Positions 1 through 8,058 of a stretch of 10,905 bases of DNA are shown here, piece after piece. The notes beneath the pieces were generated by a model. It was not told the origin of the DNA, did no database searches, and was given only the letters and a program-made list of their open reading frames with translations. How positions within the stretch are numbered: the first letter of the stretch is position 1; every line of letters begins with the position of its first letter. The DNA lies in NCBI GenBank assembly GCA_900618425.1, contig UZAN01049616.1, forward strand, positions 10,919 through 21,823, given 5' to 3'. Both the position numbers and the translations under genes were made by a program. Source of the stretch: Echinostoma caproni. Its lineage: Eukaryota; Platyhelminthes; Trematoda; Plagiorchiida; Echinostomatidae.

Positions 1-42
1 ATATCCCAATTTTTTTCAGAACGAATTACATTTGTCGATGAT

Positions 43-81
43 TCACTGGGATTTCCGATAGGGTGTGTCGAACGAGGATGA
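43..81 (-). CDS. NUP188: NUP188 possible terminal exon with stop
   Basis: After a short 86-nt intron (167-82), a good acceptor GGTCGTTGTCTCAG precedes TCATCCTCG. Continuing in phase 0 from ...ELTSEL gives SSSFDTPYRKSQ and then TGA at 45-43. This resembles the weakly conserved tail (ELSSELSTLLSSLSRYFRR) of vertebrate NUP188, which continues for some tens of residues more. Either this protein ends here, or a donor just before the stop (CCCA|GTGAAT) joins to an exon outside the window. No polyadenylation signal is visible in the remaining 42 nt. Confidence 0.42.
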   Translation of the reverse strand, partial: SSSFDTPYRKSQ

Positions 82-167
82 CTGAGACAACGACCACAGG
101 TACCAACAATATACTTAGTGAATTGAACGGAAACCAATCAAGGAGGGAGTGAGAGAGGGTCACGTAC

Positions 168-297
168 CAATTCGCTGGTCAGCTCTCTCACAAGCAGCTG
201 CTTCTCGGCCGATGAGGTTCGCTCGTGCAGGAGGATCAAAGTTGCCTGAGAGAGCATAATGGCCACTGTCATCTCGTGTGCCTGGGCCAATAAAGCA
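168..297 (-). CDS. NUP188: NUP188 near-C-terminal exon
   Basis: The acceptor is CTCTCGTTCTCGATTCCAG|T after a long pyrimidine-rich tract; the donor is GAATTG|GTACGT. The exon is 130 nt: one base completing a split codon, then 43 codons reading ALLAQAHEMTVAIMLSQATL to KQLLVRELTSEL. This aligns with LLMFTMENCFYLLISQAM...KQRMKQELSSEL at the end of vertebrate NUP188 as recalled; the SQA and ELSSEL/ELTSEL matches anchor it. A neighbouring frame is open over the whole segment 600-160 and looks like a 146-residue protein, but it reads through the intron and has no family match, so it is rejected. The product is the last alpha-helical part of the solenoid. Confidence 0.82.
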
Positions 298-667
298 CTG
301 GAATCGAGAACGAGAGTGGAAGGGGTAGAGAGTATAGTAAAACAAGGAATACACGGCTATGTATGGATGCGGGTGTGAGGTGGATAAAGAAAGCACTAGT
401 AACGGTAAAATAAAAACAGGGTGATGGGCGAAGAAATAAGAGAGTGAACTCAAGTTCAGACGAGAAACGAAGCAGAACAGACCATGAGAATAAACGGAGA
501 TTTCATTCTGCAAGAAACCTAGGTAATCCCATAACCCATGGAATAATTTGTACACATGTGGAACGAGATGCCATTCAACCAAACTACCAATCGTTATCAT
601 GATTCTACTCGTAACATGACATTTGCCGCCAAGTAAGGGATCGGTTTGTGGAGAGAATGAAAATTAC
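298..667 (-). other. NUP188 intron between microexon and next exon
   Basis: 370 nt with GTAATT at the donor side and a pyrimidine-rich acceptor side ending TTCCAG. One frame happens to stay open across most of it and into the following exon, but I see no domain, repeat or RNA gene in it. Confidence 0.5.
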
Positions 668-693
668 CTTGACCCGAATGATGGAAATAAGAA
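668..693 (-). CDS. NUP188: NUP188 candidate 26-nt microexon
   Basis: The 45-codon exon ends in phase 0, while the next recognisable exon (297-168) needs two bases from upstream, so an intervening exon of length 3n+2 is required. The 26-nt segment between GATTCTCAG| and TCAAG|GTAATT fits exactly: it starts in phase 0, encodes FLFPSFGS plus two bases, and splices to T|GCT to make a serine codon. The upstream in-frame sequence hits TAA before any other AG acceptor, so the exon cannot easily be longer. Vertebrate NUP188 has a poorly conserved linker of roughly 20 residues here, so sequence identity gives little help. Support is from splice-site quality and phase only. Confidence 0.5.
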
Positions 694-957
694 CTGAGAA
701 TCAGCGGGATATTGCACAGTGAGTTACAAATTCGTGGGTATGAATAATACACAAGTGATTCTCTCGCCTCCGATCTCTTTACTCATGTTCGCCTAGGATT
801 CTACTAATCATGTGTGTTTCAGTGCTTCGAAAACTTCTCTCCGTTTCGAACATGCCCCGTATTCTCCCCAATTGATTTTTGATTTGTTTCCCTTTCGTTT
901 CACATATTTTACATCTCTCTCTTGAGTTTATCCGTAAATTCTTCTCTCTGTTGATCC

Positions 958-2205
958 TCAATCTCCACAATTGCCTCTCGCGTTGCGCACAACGACTGCG
1001 CTAACCACCGCCGGATTAGTTTAGTTCCGATCATCACAAAAGTGTTGACTTCAATGATACTTCGCCATCTGACACCCTCAAAGGGAGGGGAAAACCGGTG
1101 AACGGGAAACAGGATTCCAACTAGGTCGCGGTCGCATCGACCAAATCTTCACCCTGAGTCAAATCCCCGAATTGCGTCACACATATTGTCGATCAACAAC
1201 CGCAGTGCACTTTGACCAGAAAGAAGACTTCGATTCAGTTGAACCTATTTCATCATTGTTATTCAAATTTGTCGTGGACCAAATACTAGAGAACGCACTG
1301 AGTGGTTTCTAAAATTTAGATATTGAATAGGTAGCTGGAGAAAAGCCGTGCAATTTAGAGTACGCTGATGACATCTTCTGTCTGTTCAAACGTGTGGAGC
1401 ATGCACAAAGCGCTTTTGACTGAACAGTAAGTTCCGTAACTCCTTTCGGCATACGTTTTGCATCTTCAAAAAGCAAAGTGCTGCTACAAGACTGAGTGTC
1501 GTCTACCCCAGCGCTGATGCTTGATGGTCAAGAATTAACTATAGTGGAATGTTTCACTTAGTAAGGTGGCTACGTTACAAAGCATAGTCAGTGAAGTAAC
1601 CGGCCATAGTTCCAAGGTACGAGCAACTTACGCAGGATTGAAACACCTTTGGTGCAGACGCGACGTTTTGTTGAAATTGGAAGGTCATCTATACTGCACC
1701 AGTGTGCGGTCAGTCCTAATTTATGGATGCGAGACCCTAAACTGGGCATGGAAAACATTCGTCGTCTAGAATTCTTCGACTGCCGATGTTTACGCAGTTT
1801 GGCGCGGGTTGGATGGAGCGAGAGTGTAAGCAACTCAGAGGTGAGGCGTCGCGTAGCTGGTAATGATTCGATGGAGAATTCGCTGTCCCATCGAATGCAG
1901 ATTAGTCGGCTTCGCTGGTTAGGACACCTAATGTGCATGCCCGGTCATCGTCTACCGCACCGCGCCTTGTTCGCAGTTGCCGCTTCGGGTTGGAAGAAAC
2001 CGCGTTGGAAGTCACCAGATGACGTGGAAACGCGGCATACAGAAATGTAGAGACCGATTAGGTAGAATTGGTGTCTCCCGTCTTCTAGGTTGGGGTCCGA
2101 AAGAGTCTGCAACTGGCCGGCTGGAGACACTGAAGAATATGGCGACTAAACGACAGCAGTGGCGCTCTTGTTGTCATTTCTTATCAGGTCGGAATGCTTG
2201 AAAAG
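958..2205 (+). mobile_element. RTE-clade LINE fragment, reverse transcriptase to C-terminus, decayed
   Basis: A 5'-truncated non-LTR retrotransposon of the RTE type abundant in flukes. Reading in pieces: NHRRISLVPIITKVLTSMIL (from 1003); a shift near 1097; GFQLGRGRIDQIFTL and the motif-A-like DFDSVE (to about 1242); then a direct jump to SSLLFKFVVDQIL, so about 45 residues carrying the usual GVP and RSGVRQG motifs are deleted. The catalytic box LEYADDIF is at 1354-1377. Stops follow at several codons. Then GLKHLWCRRDVLLKLEG (from 1641), RRLEFFDCRCLRS, SRLRWLGHLMCMPGHRLPHR, and the C-terminal LLGWGPKESATGRLETL and QQWRSCCHFLS, ending near 2201. At least four frameshifts and several stops: an inactive pseudocopy, antisense to NUP188. 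Confidence 0.88.
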
Positions 2206-2359
2206 GTATGTATGCACACTTCGATTGTGTGACCTGTGTGTTGACCATAGAGGTTCACTTTCTTTGCCTCCCTCCAATTAGGACCAAACCAGATACAGCT
2301 AATGCTAATTCATATAGTTTTGCTCGCTCTCCATATCTGACAGACCACACAGTGATTAG
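2206..2359. other. Junction between RTE tail and next LINE
   Basis: Probably RTE 3' UTR followed by poorly preserved upstream sequence of the Jockey-like fragment (a reading such as LPPIRTKPDT near 2270 could belong to it). No terminal repeat or target-site duplication is obvious by eye. Confidence 0.3.
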
Positions 2360-2849
2360 TAGAACTCTGTCGAATATCTCTGTGTAACCATAAATAGAAA
2401 TCTTCATTGGTCAACCTACATCCACAACTGCATTAGTAAACTGAGGAGCCTATCTTTTCAAATTCGAATGCTCAGACAGTTTCGCGTATCCTAGTCAATT
2501 ATTTCTACCTTTGTTGTTACATTATTGTTCCCCAGTTATTTTTCCTGGTTTACTGAAACAGCAGTTCAAAGTCTTACGCCGCGGTGCAACTATTATTAGC
2601 CGCGTCTGTTCTGTTCATTTAAATAAGTTAGCTGTAAAGCTTTCACAGTATCATATAACTTCCTGTGTGAAATTTGCGGAGAGGATTCCAGCAGATCCTG
2701 ACCACTTATTGCATATAGAACTGACAAGTTGTCGTTCCCATCATTCTATACGCTCCCAATTCCGCCAAATTGCATCTCGAATTAAGGCTTATCGAAATTC
2801 ACCTATACCGTATCTTGCTCGTTTACTCACAAACCAAAACAGAGGGTAA
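2360..2849 (+). mobile_element. Jockey-like LINE 3' end (post-RT C-terminal region)
   Basis: Remnant of the region that follows the reverse-transcriptase core in Jockey/CR1-group LINEs. From 2363 one frame reads NSVEYLCVTINRNLHWSTYI and continues ISKLRSLSFQIRMLRQF, the usual 'LGV.I...L.W..HI......K' block. One stop and one shift near 2510 lead to YCSPVIFPGLLKQQFKVLRR, then CVKFAERIPADPDHLLH, SIRSQFRQIASRIKAYRNS and PYLARLLTNQNRG before the stop. This matches the typical end of fluke Jockey-like polymerases. Only the 3' end is present, as expected of a 5'-truncated insertion. Confidence 0.75.
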
Positions 2850-3149
2850 TGAATGAACTTTGTCTTAACCTTGAATTATGAAATATCCCCATGTTTGTAA
2901 AACTTTTCTCCCCGGTGATTATATACTTTGTGACGGTTGGCGTATACGATTTTTTAACTGGAATATGAACTTCAGTGCTGGCAAAAGTTATACACAATAC
3001 AATTGAGCCAATGGCTGTCATTCTGTAAGCACTTTTCCACTATATGATATGTAAGAGCATGACTAGGAACATCCGAAAACAGTTGTTCGCTCACCGACTC
3101 AGTTTCTCAATGCTATTTACGGAAACAGTTAAACAGTACAATCACTCGA
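2850..3149. other. Jockey-like 3' UTR / unassigned intron sequence
   Basis: Follows the stop of the Jockey-like fragment and is AT-rich. No poly-A tail or target-site duplication can be recognised, and I see no coding potential on either strand. Confidence 0.3.
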
Positions 3150-3210
3150 TTTGTGTACATTGTGAGTTTGGTAGCGATTAGTGAAGTTTGTTTCACTGTA
3201 TCTCGCTGTA
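3150..3210 (+). repeat. Dispersed ~40-bp motif, copy a
   Basis: The segment GAGTTTGGTAGCGATTAGTG, followed by AAGTTTGTTTCACTGTA, recurs with few changes at 8511-8460 on the minus strand (GAGTTTGGCAGCGATCAGTG). It recurs more weakly at 3945-3985 and 7452-7485. It lies immediately upstream of the CR1-like fragment. It is likely part of a fluke LINE or SINE 3' tail. Confidence 0.5.
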
Positions 3211-3219
3211 CAATGATGC

Positions 3220-3780
3220 ACAAAACCAGTTTTCTATTCCGCGTTTCTTTACACCGAAAGCACCTTCTTCTTCTATACGAAGCTCAAATCAGCCGGATGC
3301 TCGAATACTGCAATCACGTATGGGGCGGAGCTTCGTATTCCGCTCTTTCTCTCGTCCAGCTTGTTCGACGTAAGGTCGTCCGGTTGATCGACGAACCGTC
3401 TTTCCGATTGCCGGTCAGTTGTTTCATTATCTCTCTTCTATCGTTAATAATTTGGTTTCTGCTCTTCTGAACTTGCTGCAGTGGATTCTCTCACCTTGAC
3501 CTATTCTCGTTCACCTCGTTCTCAGGCGGATAATAACTCTTATCATCTTTCTTTCTGTCCCCAAATATCTAACTTCCATCTTCCAATGTGTGTTTCTCTC
3601 TCTCTCTCCAGAACTGTGCAATTCAGGGCCACTCTTATCGCAACCTTCTCACAACACTTACTCTTTTCAAAGGCAGAACTAACCAATGCATGGTGCCCAT
3701 GCACAACTTCCTCCTTTTCGTATACCATTGATCTGTGGGGTTTACCCGTTTTACTGAAAACTCTGTTTGTGTATAATAAA
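3220..3780 (+). mobile_element. CR1/R1-like LINE 3' end, frameshifted
   Basis: A second LINE type, different from the one at 2360. Reading with shifts: KTSFLFR, RFFTPK, then LLLLYEAQISRMLEYCNHVW, GGASYSALSLVQLVRRKVVR and LIDEPSFR, followed in another frame by SLSLFYR, FGFCSSELAAV, YSRSPRSQADNNSYHLSFCP and, after a further shift, TLTLFKGRTNQ. This is the well-known C-terminal block of CR1/R1/Jockey-like polymerases ('Y.SQIRPHMEYCSHLWGGA', 'LFYRYYHG.CS.EL', 'YNL..FK.R'). It ends in an A-rich stretch (TATAATAAAAAAAGAA at 3772-3787) that may be the remains of its tail. At least four frameshifts. Confidence 0.78.
3595..3608. repeat. (TC)n microsatellite
   Basis: Seven TC units inside the CR1-like fragment, at the point where its reading frame is lost; slippage here may explain one of the frameshifts. 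Confidence 0.8.
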
Positions 3781-3796
3781 AAAAGAACGAATTCCC

Positions 3797-3995
3797 AGGT
3801 TGCAGGAATTCATGGTGCAAGTCAACAGATCACATGGCAAGGAGGAAGGCAGAAATGCACAAACAATATTAGGGAGAATGGACATTTTCTGTCTTCCAGT
3901 TTGGGGTCCACAAGATTATGTAACTAGTCGGTTGGAGGCACTGTATATTGTCACCTTGGCAGCGATCGGTGAATTGCGCTGTACGTTGACAATGA
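3797..3995 (+). mobile_element. Second RTE LINE 3' end
   Basis: Homologous to the last 190 bp of the RTE copy at 958-2205. Shared landmarks are a 'TCA.CAGAT.ACATGG' block, then GTTTGGGGTCCACAAGA (compare GGTTGGGGTCCGAAAGA near 2092) and CGGTTGGAGGCACTG (compare CGGCTGGAGACACTG). Translation gives GASQQITWQGGRQKCTNNI and, after a shift, LPVWGPQDYVTSRLEALYIV. It begins right after the A-rich end of the CR1-like fragment. Its final part carries copy b of the dispersed motif (TTGGCAGCGATCGGTGAATT). Confidence 0.72.
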
Positions 3996-4489
3996 CAAGA
4001 GAATGACTTTACCAACATAACAAAATTCTGAATCTGGGGACCACACATGCAGAACGCAAGACCAGAACTAGTTTCAGCTTTTGTTAGGAATCGTTAACTG
4101 TGCACAATCAACGCGCCAGTTCGTGGCGCCCTAAATCCGAAAAGCATAGCTATGAGTCTCGTATAGTGCCTCTTGGGATAATCGGGTTAGCGCTCCATCG
4201 GATGTCAACGTCACATGATGAAACACCCCATCGTGTATGCCATTGGAAACGTAATCTTATAATCATTGACAAATGGGAAAAGTAATAGAGTATCCAGCTT
4301 GGATCAGCTCAATCGATGGTTCAGAGGCATCAGGCACACTTGATGGGAATATACTTATCTATTTGAAAACACAAAAAGTACCCGGTGAAGGGGCTGTTGG
4401 GAACAAGGTGATGCGTGTTCTTTTCAATTCGGACACGAATGATCTAAAGCTCATTATGCAGTTTCGGCATCTGAACTTCTTTAGAATCA
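3996..4489. other. Intron sequence without recognised gene
   Basis: An open frame at 4273-4518 encodes about 80 residues without any recognisable motif or splice context. A weak A-box-like stretch (GGGATAATCGGGTTAGCGC, near 4174) hints at an old tRNA-derived repeat, but no B box could be matched. Confidence 0.3.
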
Positions 4490-4567
4490 TCCGCAGTGTG
4501 CAAATCCGCCGAATATAGGAGGTGATGATTAGTCGGAAGCGTTAACCACCTGGGCTATTCGGCTCAC
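4490..4567 (-). repeat. tRNA-derived SINE-like head
   Basis: On the minus strand GAATAGCCCAGGTGGTTAAC, then GCTTCCGACT, strongly resembles a tRNA D-arm with its pol III A box (TAGCCCAGGTGG). About 40 nt further, GGCGGATTTGCACACTGC could be a degraded B box / T arm. The expected 3' acceptor strand pairing with GAGCCGA is missing, so it is not a functional tRNA. It is more likely a SINE or tRNA pseudogene. Confidence 0.35.
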
Positions 4568-4619
4568 AACACATAAACACGGCACGATATCGAATTGTTC
4601 CGTCCCCGTTGTTGAAAGC

Positions 4620-4690
4620 ATCGAACCTTCTCACGTGGTAACCTTTGGCCTAGCTTAACTGTTCATACCACATGGACACCAAACCACAGT
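4620..4690 (-). repeat. Possible third copy of the Penelope-tail repeat
   Basis: The minus strand reads TGGTTTGGTGTCCATG followed by AACAGTTAAGC and TAGGCCAAAGGTTACCACG. This resembles the repeat at 6900 (TGGTTTGGAGTCAGGG, AACTGTCCTAGG) and at 10785. It lies downstream of the minus-strand Penelope-like fragment, as the 6900 copy lies downstream of the plus-strand one. The match is weak. Confidence 0.3.
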
Positions 4691-4984
4691 AAACAGTCGA
4701 TAAGTTTGAAAATATTGCAAAGGATACTACATTAAGCATGTGAATGCGTTTGTGTGTATCTGTGTAGAACTAAATACCGAAATGGGTAGATGTAAAAGCT
4801 GGAAGCGACAATATTGAAGACGACGACTCACCTCAATTCGCAAACCGATTTTGTGGCAGGTGAATCAGTCCGAATGTAGCGAGACACCTGAAATTCAACA
4901 ACGCTGAATATTAGAATCCCGCATGAACAATACAACGGTAAGCTTGGTGAAGTGTATGGTTGAACAGTATGTGAGTGAAAAACT

Positions 4985-5935
4985 GCTTCAAGTTCCACCT
5001 ATAACGGTGAGTTTGATCATGTCAATGAAATGGGGGAATGGAATTACCGTCTTTCCGTGCGCCCGTGTGCTGTTTGTGTGTACCCCAATCGTCACGGTTT
5101 TTGCGAGTGAGACGCAATATTTGTCGATCTCAACGTGTCGGTTGAAGGAATTGACCCGGTGTAGAGCTTCGAGGATGAATCGCTCTCGCGTTTCCTTAGC
5201 TCGGGTCATTAGCTTTGCGGTATCGATCACAAATTCGTGACCTGTCTGTGCGCAGTGGTTCTAGATTTGTGACCTCGGGTCAGCGCGTCCCAGGGCAAGC
5301 GAATGCATTATTGTTCATCTATCTCATCTATATGGTGTTGGCTACAGCCTATGCAGGGGATCGCGTAGATCATAACTGATCGTTTGTGCTGTTCGACCCG
5401 ATCCTTGCCATTGAAAAGAAAAGATTGCAAAGTTACTACTTTTTTTGTAAGCTACCTTGATTCCCAACGGTCGGAGTATGCGTTCGACGGCATCTGACGA
5501 GCAGAGTATAAACGGTAGCGTTACGCTAATTTCCTTCTTTGAGTGTATTGATTGTATTCTAATGCACGCGTGTATGAAACTGCTGGGGTATGTATTAGGT
5601 AAGATTAATTAAAACGGTCGACTTCTCTTGCGCGTAGGTTCAATGTGCTTCAGTGTGTGTTCGCTCGATGAATTAGGGTTCGCACACAACTTTTCAGGGG
5701 ATGGTTGCTGCCGTATTTGACGAAGCAATCTGTTGTGGTCAGTTCGCGATAGACTAATATCCCTATTCTTCCGTCTGGTTGTCTCATGAGGAACGAAAGT
5801 TTGTTCGTCCTTCTCTTCCTCCCCAGTGAAATTGATTCTAGGTACCCGGGTGGCTAATGATTTGGTGGAACTGGTCTACCGCGTAAGCTATATATTTATC
5901 GGGTCTACTAGCAGATGCGGTGATTAAAACAATTC
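4985..5935 (-). mobile_element. Penelope-like element remnant, RT end plus GIY-YIG endonuclease (minus copy)
   Basis: Reading 5' to 3' on the minus strand: VDQFHQIISHPGT (from 5879); INFTGEEEKDEQ; KLSFL and RQPDGRI; the PLE signature VYRELTTTDCF (compare VYRKPT.TDR.L) at 5754-5725; NHPLKSCVRTLIHRANTH; YPSSFIHACIRIQ (the GYP..F motif); LPFILC...VERILRPLGIKVAYK; NGKDRVEQHKR; the GIY-like MIYAIPCIGC (5373-5344); a damaged YIG site (QHHIDE); then ADPRSQI, TGHEFVID (5245-5222), ETRERFILEALHR and NSFNRHVEIDK (5155-5120). Several shifts and stops. The upstream reverse-transcriptase palm, including the YVDD box, is absent. The endonuclease class is characteristic of Penelope-like elements. Confidence 0.85.
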
Positions 5936-5944
5936 GAAATCAAA

Positions 5945-6830
5945 GCATTTGAAGAATTCCGTCTCCCTCGTTGGATCCGAAAGCAAAACGACACTTTTGT
6001 GACGTGACCAGAAGCCCGGAATTAAACTACTCCATGATCTTCCAAATAAGTTTAGTGAGAAACGAATGGTGTACAGGAAGCCCACAACGACGGATCAGAG
6101 ACTGAGCTACAATAACCATCTTCCCAAGTGTCACCGGAGAAGCTGTGTGCGCAATTTGTTCCACCGTGTCTATGCACACACACACATTGCAGCACAAAAT
6201 AACTCCGGTATGAAGAACAAATATATTTGTTTCATCAGTATCATACACACACACACGTGCATCTCAAAAGTTTGTTTGTTTGTTTTTTTTAGGGGAAAAG
6301 AAAATCAGTAGAAAGATAGAAGAAAACGAAATTCCTACTACTATTCATTCACACATGAGGAATTAGAAGCCGTAGATTCCACTCGTTGTCCTTTTGGGGG
6401 GTCATTACTGCCCATAAACCAACTACGCTAAGATCGATTTTTTTTTCAATAGCAAGGACCACGTAGAACCATACGACCAATCAGGGATGATGTATGCAAC
6501 TCCGTTTCTAGACTGTTAAGAAACGTTATGTTGGTGATACAGACAAACAACTGCGTACTGGCCTACACGAACATACACTTACATTACACTTGCATGTGCT
6601 GAGCCGAAGTCACACTTTTGGAATCTCTGCGCAATGACAGGTCGTGAGGTCAGAATCGACGACAGGAGTAGTGGTGGTAAGAACAACGACGAAGGGGAAC
6701 GTCGTGTGAGTTTAGCGGTGCTCCGTTCATTCAACCAACTCATTCAATCGGCATGTCGAAATCGATAAGCATTACGCAATCATTGTACAATCCATGAGGA
6801 ACGAGGGATTGATGAACTAACAAGTGAACG
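5945..6830 (+). mobile_element. Penelope-like element remnant, RT end plus GIY-YIG endonuclease (plus copy)
   Basis: Same family as the minus copy and facing away from it. Landmarks: LVTRSP-like remnants near 6005-6020; VYRKPTTTDQRLSYNNHLPK (6069-6128); RSCVRNLFHRVYAHT (to about 6180), interrupted by CA repeats and a T-run; ITAHKPTTLRSIFF (6404-6445); KDHVEPYDQSG (6454-6486); the GIY-like MMYATPF; KRYVGDTDKQLRTGLHEH (6521-6574), the YIG part with its conserved R..EH; and HSTNSFNRHVEIDKHY (6728-6775), the element's C-terminus. Shares NSFNRHVEIDK with the minus copy. Frameshifted and inactive. The palm region is missing. Confidence 0.85.
6175..6293. repeat. CA microsatellites and T-run interrupting the plus PLE
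   Basis: CA repeats at 6175-6186 and 6245-6256, then TTTG repeats and a T-run at about 6270-6291. They lie between the VYRKPT block and the AHKPTTLRS block, where about 40 residues of the usual PLE linker are unrecognisable. Confidence 0.7.
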
Positions 6831-6899
6831 ACAAATCAAAGCGAGAGCCACAAACAGACCCAATTAATTCACACACTACTGCCTGAAAACGAGTCCTAG

Positions 6900-7012
6900 T
6901 TGGTTTGGAGTCAGGGTATTTAGCTAACTGTCCTAGGTGAACTACAAATAGTTCACTGACCCGGTTATCATCCCCAGATTTTGTTGGCCTTTTGTTCACT
7001 CATTTTGGTTTG
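6900..7012 (+). repeat. Penelope-tail-like dispersed repeat, copy R1
   Basis: Starts TTGGTTTGGAGTCAGGG and includes GAACTAC, TGACCCGG, CCCCAGA and CTCATTTT. It is collinear with the copy at 10785-10900 (TTGGTTTGGAATCAGGA, GAACTAC, CAACCCGG, CCCCGGA, CTCATTTT). Its place just after the plus-strand PLE C-terminus suggests it is that element's 3' UTR. Confidence 0.6.
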
Positions 7013-7440
7013 AAACCACCACATGGAGCCAATGATTATGATTGCCTCGGCAGAAATTATTTGAGGCGTTCGGTCGTATGGGAGCATCTCCCATGTGCAA
7101 GGATGGATAGATGGATGATCAATCCCAACCGGGAACATTCCCGTCTCCGATCGTACTAAGGCTTTCGGAGTCCCACCTTCTGATAATGAGACAAGGAGGA
7201 TAGAGTTTGTGAAACCGAGTTCGAACAGTTTAGATCTGACAGAAGATTGATGGAAAAGGTGTTTTCAAAGCAAACCAACAGGGCGGAGTTTGCTGACGAA
7301 AACATGCACTGCACAAGTTGGACAAGTGTCTACCGAAATTTGTAATCAATCAATCTGCCTGTTCGTGTTTCTTGTTTTTTTTCCATCCCTCATGTCTCGT
7401 CCAGTTAATTCACCTCTTGCTATTCATCATGGAAGTTTTT
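7013..7440. other. Intron sequence, no recognised gene
   Basis: May contain old repeat material: a small inverted repeat ATGGGAGCATCTCCCAT at 7078-7094 and a GGAT-rich stretch near 7101-7117. No coding or RNA gene is supported. Confidence 0.3.
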
Positions 7441-7740
7441 TTGGTAGGGTTGAGTCGTGAGTTTGGTGGCGATCGGATCACTACACGCTAATTGCACACG
7501 ATAACTTTGACTCCCTGTAGCGAGCACCGGAGCGTGGTAAGGGGCAAGTTTCACGTTCACCAGTCCACCAGAGCGCATCAGGGAAACTGGTGATGACGTG
7601 ATCCAGACGTCAGTACAGGTTGAAAACTGTTGCCAGAATTATCATTCGCATGATGTCAGATGGAATCCCTGAGCAACCGGCCGAACAGGATGCGCGTGAT
7701 CGTTTACACGCAATATGACCGCCAGAAGTAGGTGTGTATG
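7440..7740 (-). mobile_element. Possible RTE reverse-transcriptase fragment
   Basis: On the minus strand ILFGRLLRD, then (after a one-base shift) GIPSDIMRMIILATVFNLY, then after about 31 codons and another shift MRSGG. This matches the order and spacing of 'LW.LL...G+P..I+.MI......RSGVRQG' in RTE polymerases. Beyond MRSGG the sequence no longer matches. The same frame stays open for about 68 codons after an AG (TGGCAACAG|TTTTC) in phase 0, so it could also be mistaken for a host exon. The + strand at 7452-7485 carries weak copy d of the dispersed motif. Confidence 0.35.
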
Positions 7741-8058
7741 TGTGCGTGCATGTATGTATGCGATTGAATGATGAAATGGAGCAAAGTGAGAGGTTGCGTG
7801 CAGTTGTTCACTGATCAAATTGACTGCTTTATCCTCTCTGCTCTTAGCCAATTGTGTAGACATATCATGTTTTGCAACACATTACTACTGGAATGACATT
7901 GGGAAAATGCGCACGGTCAAAATCCACCGAGTTGAAGGGAACTGTGTGATAGGAGAGTACGAAAGGCCGACTGGTAATGTGGGAAAAGGAGTGACAAAAC
8001 GCATTCACAAACCAATGTGCAACAGAAGGAGTCATTTCCAGAAGAGAGATAAACGAAC
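7741..8058. other. Intron sequence next to the 45-codon exon
   Basis: Contains a TG/TATG-rich stretch at 7732-7763 and an 84-codon open frame on the plus strand with no recognisable motif. Nothing else is supported. Confidence 0.3.

Larger units (their letters stand above)
694..8058 (-). other. Large NUP188 intron filled with retrotransposon debris
   Basis: If the 45-codon exon splices to the 26-nt microexon, this intron is 7,365 nt, with GTTCGT at the 5' end and CTCAG at the 3' end. It contains all the RTE, Jockey-like, CR1-like, tRNA-like and Penelope-like pieces between 958 and about 7740. The other introns in the window are 1,201 nt (9394-8194), 370 nt (667-298) and 86 nt (167-82). If an unseen exon lies inside, the intron would be split. 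Confidence 0.55.

Noticed and set aside
160..600. 146-residue open frame on the minus strand
   Set aside because: It covers the exon 297-168 in the wrong register and reads through its intron. The frame one base over gives the NUP188-like helices and ends at a proper donor.
4273..4518. 81-residue open frame on the plus strand
   Set aside because: No motif, no family resemblance and no splice context; length is within chance for this composition.
4490..4567. Functional tRNA gene on the minus strand
   Set aside because: The acceptor stem cannot be closed and the T arm is degraded.
6170..6260. Regularly spaced short repeats as a CRISPR-like array
   Set aside because: They are simple CA microsatellites without unique spacers of constant length, in a eukaryotic context.
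7440..7640. 68-codon open stretch as a further NUP188 exon
   Set aside because: It starts in the right phase after an AG, but no good donor ends it, it matches no part of NUP188 as recalled, and upstream frames resemble an RTE polymerase.
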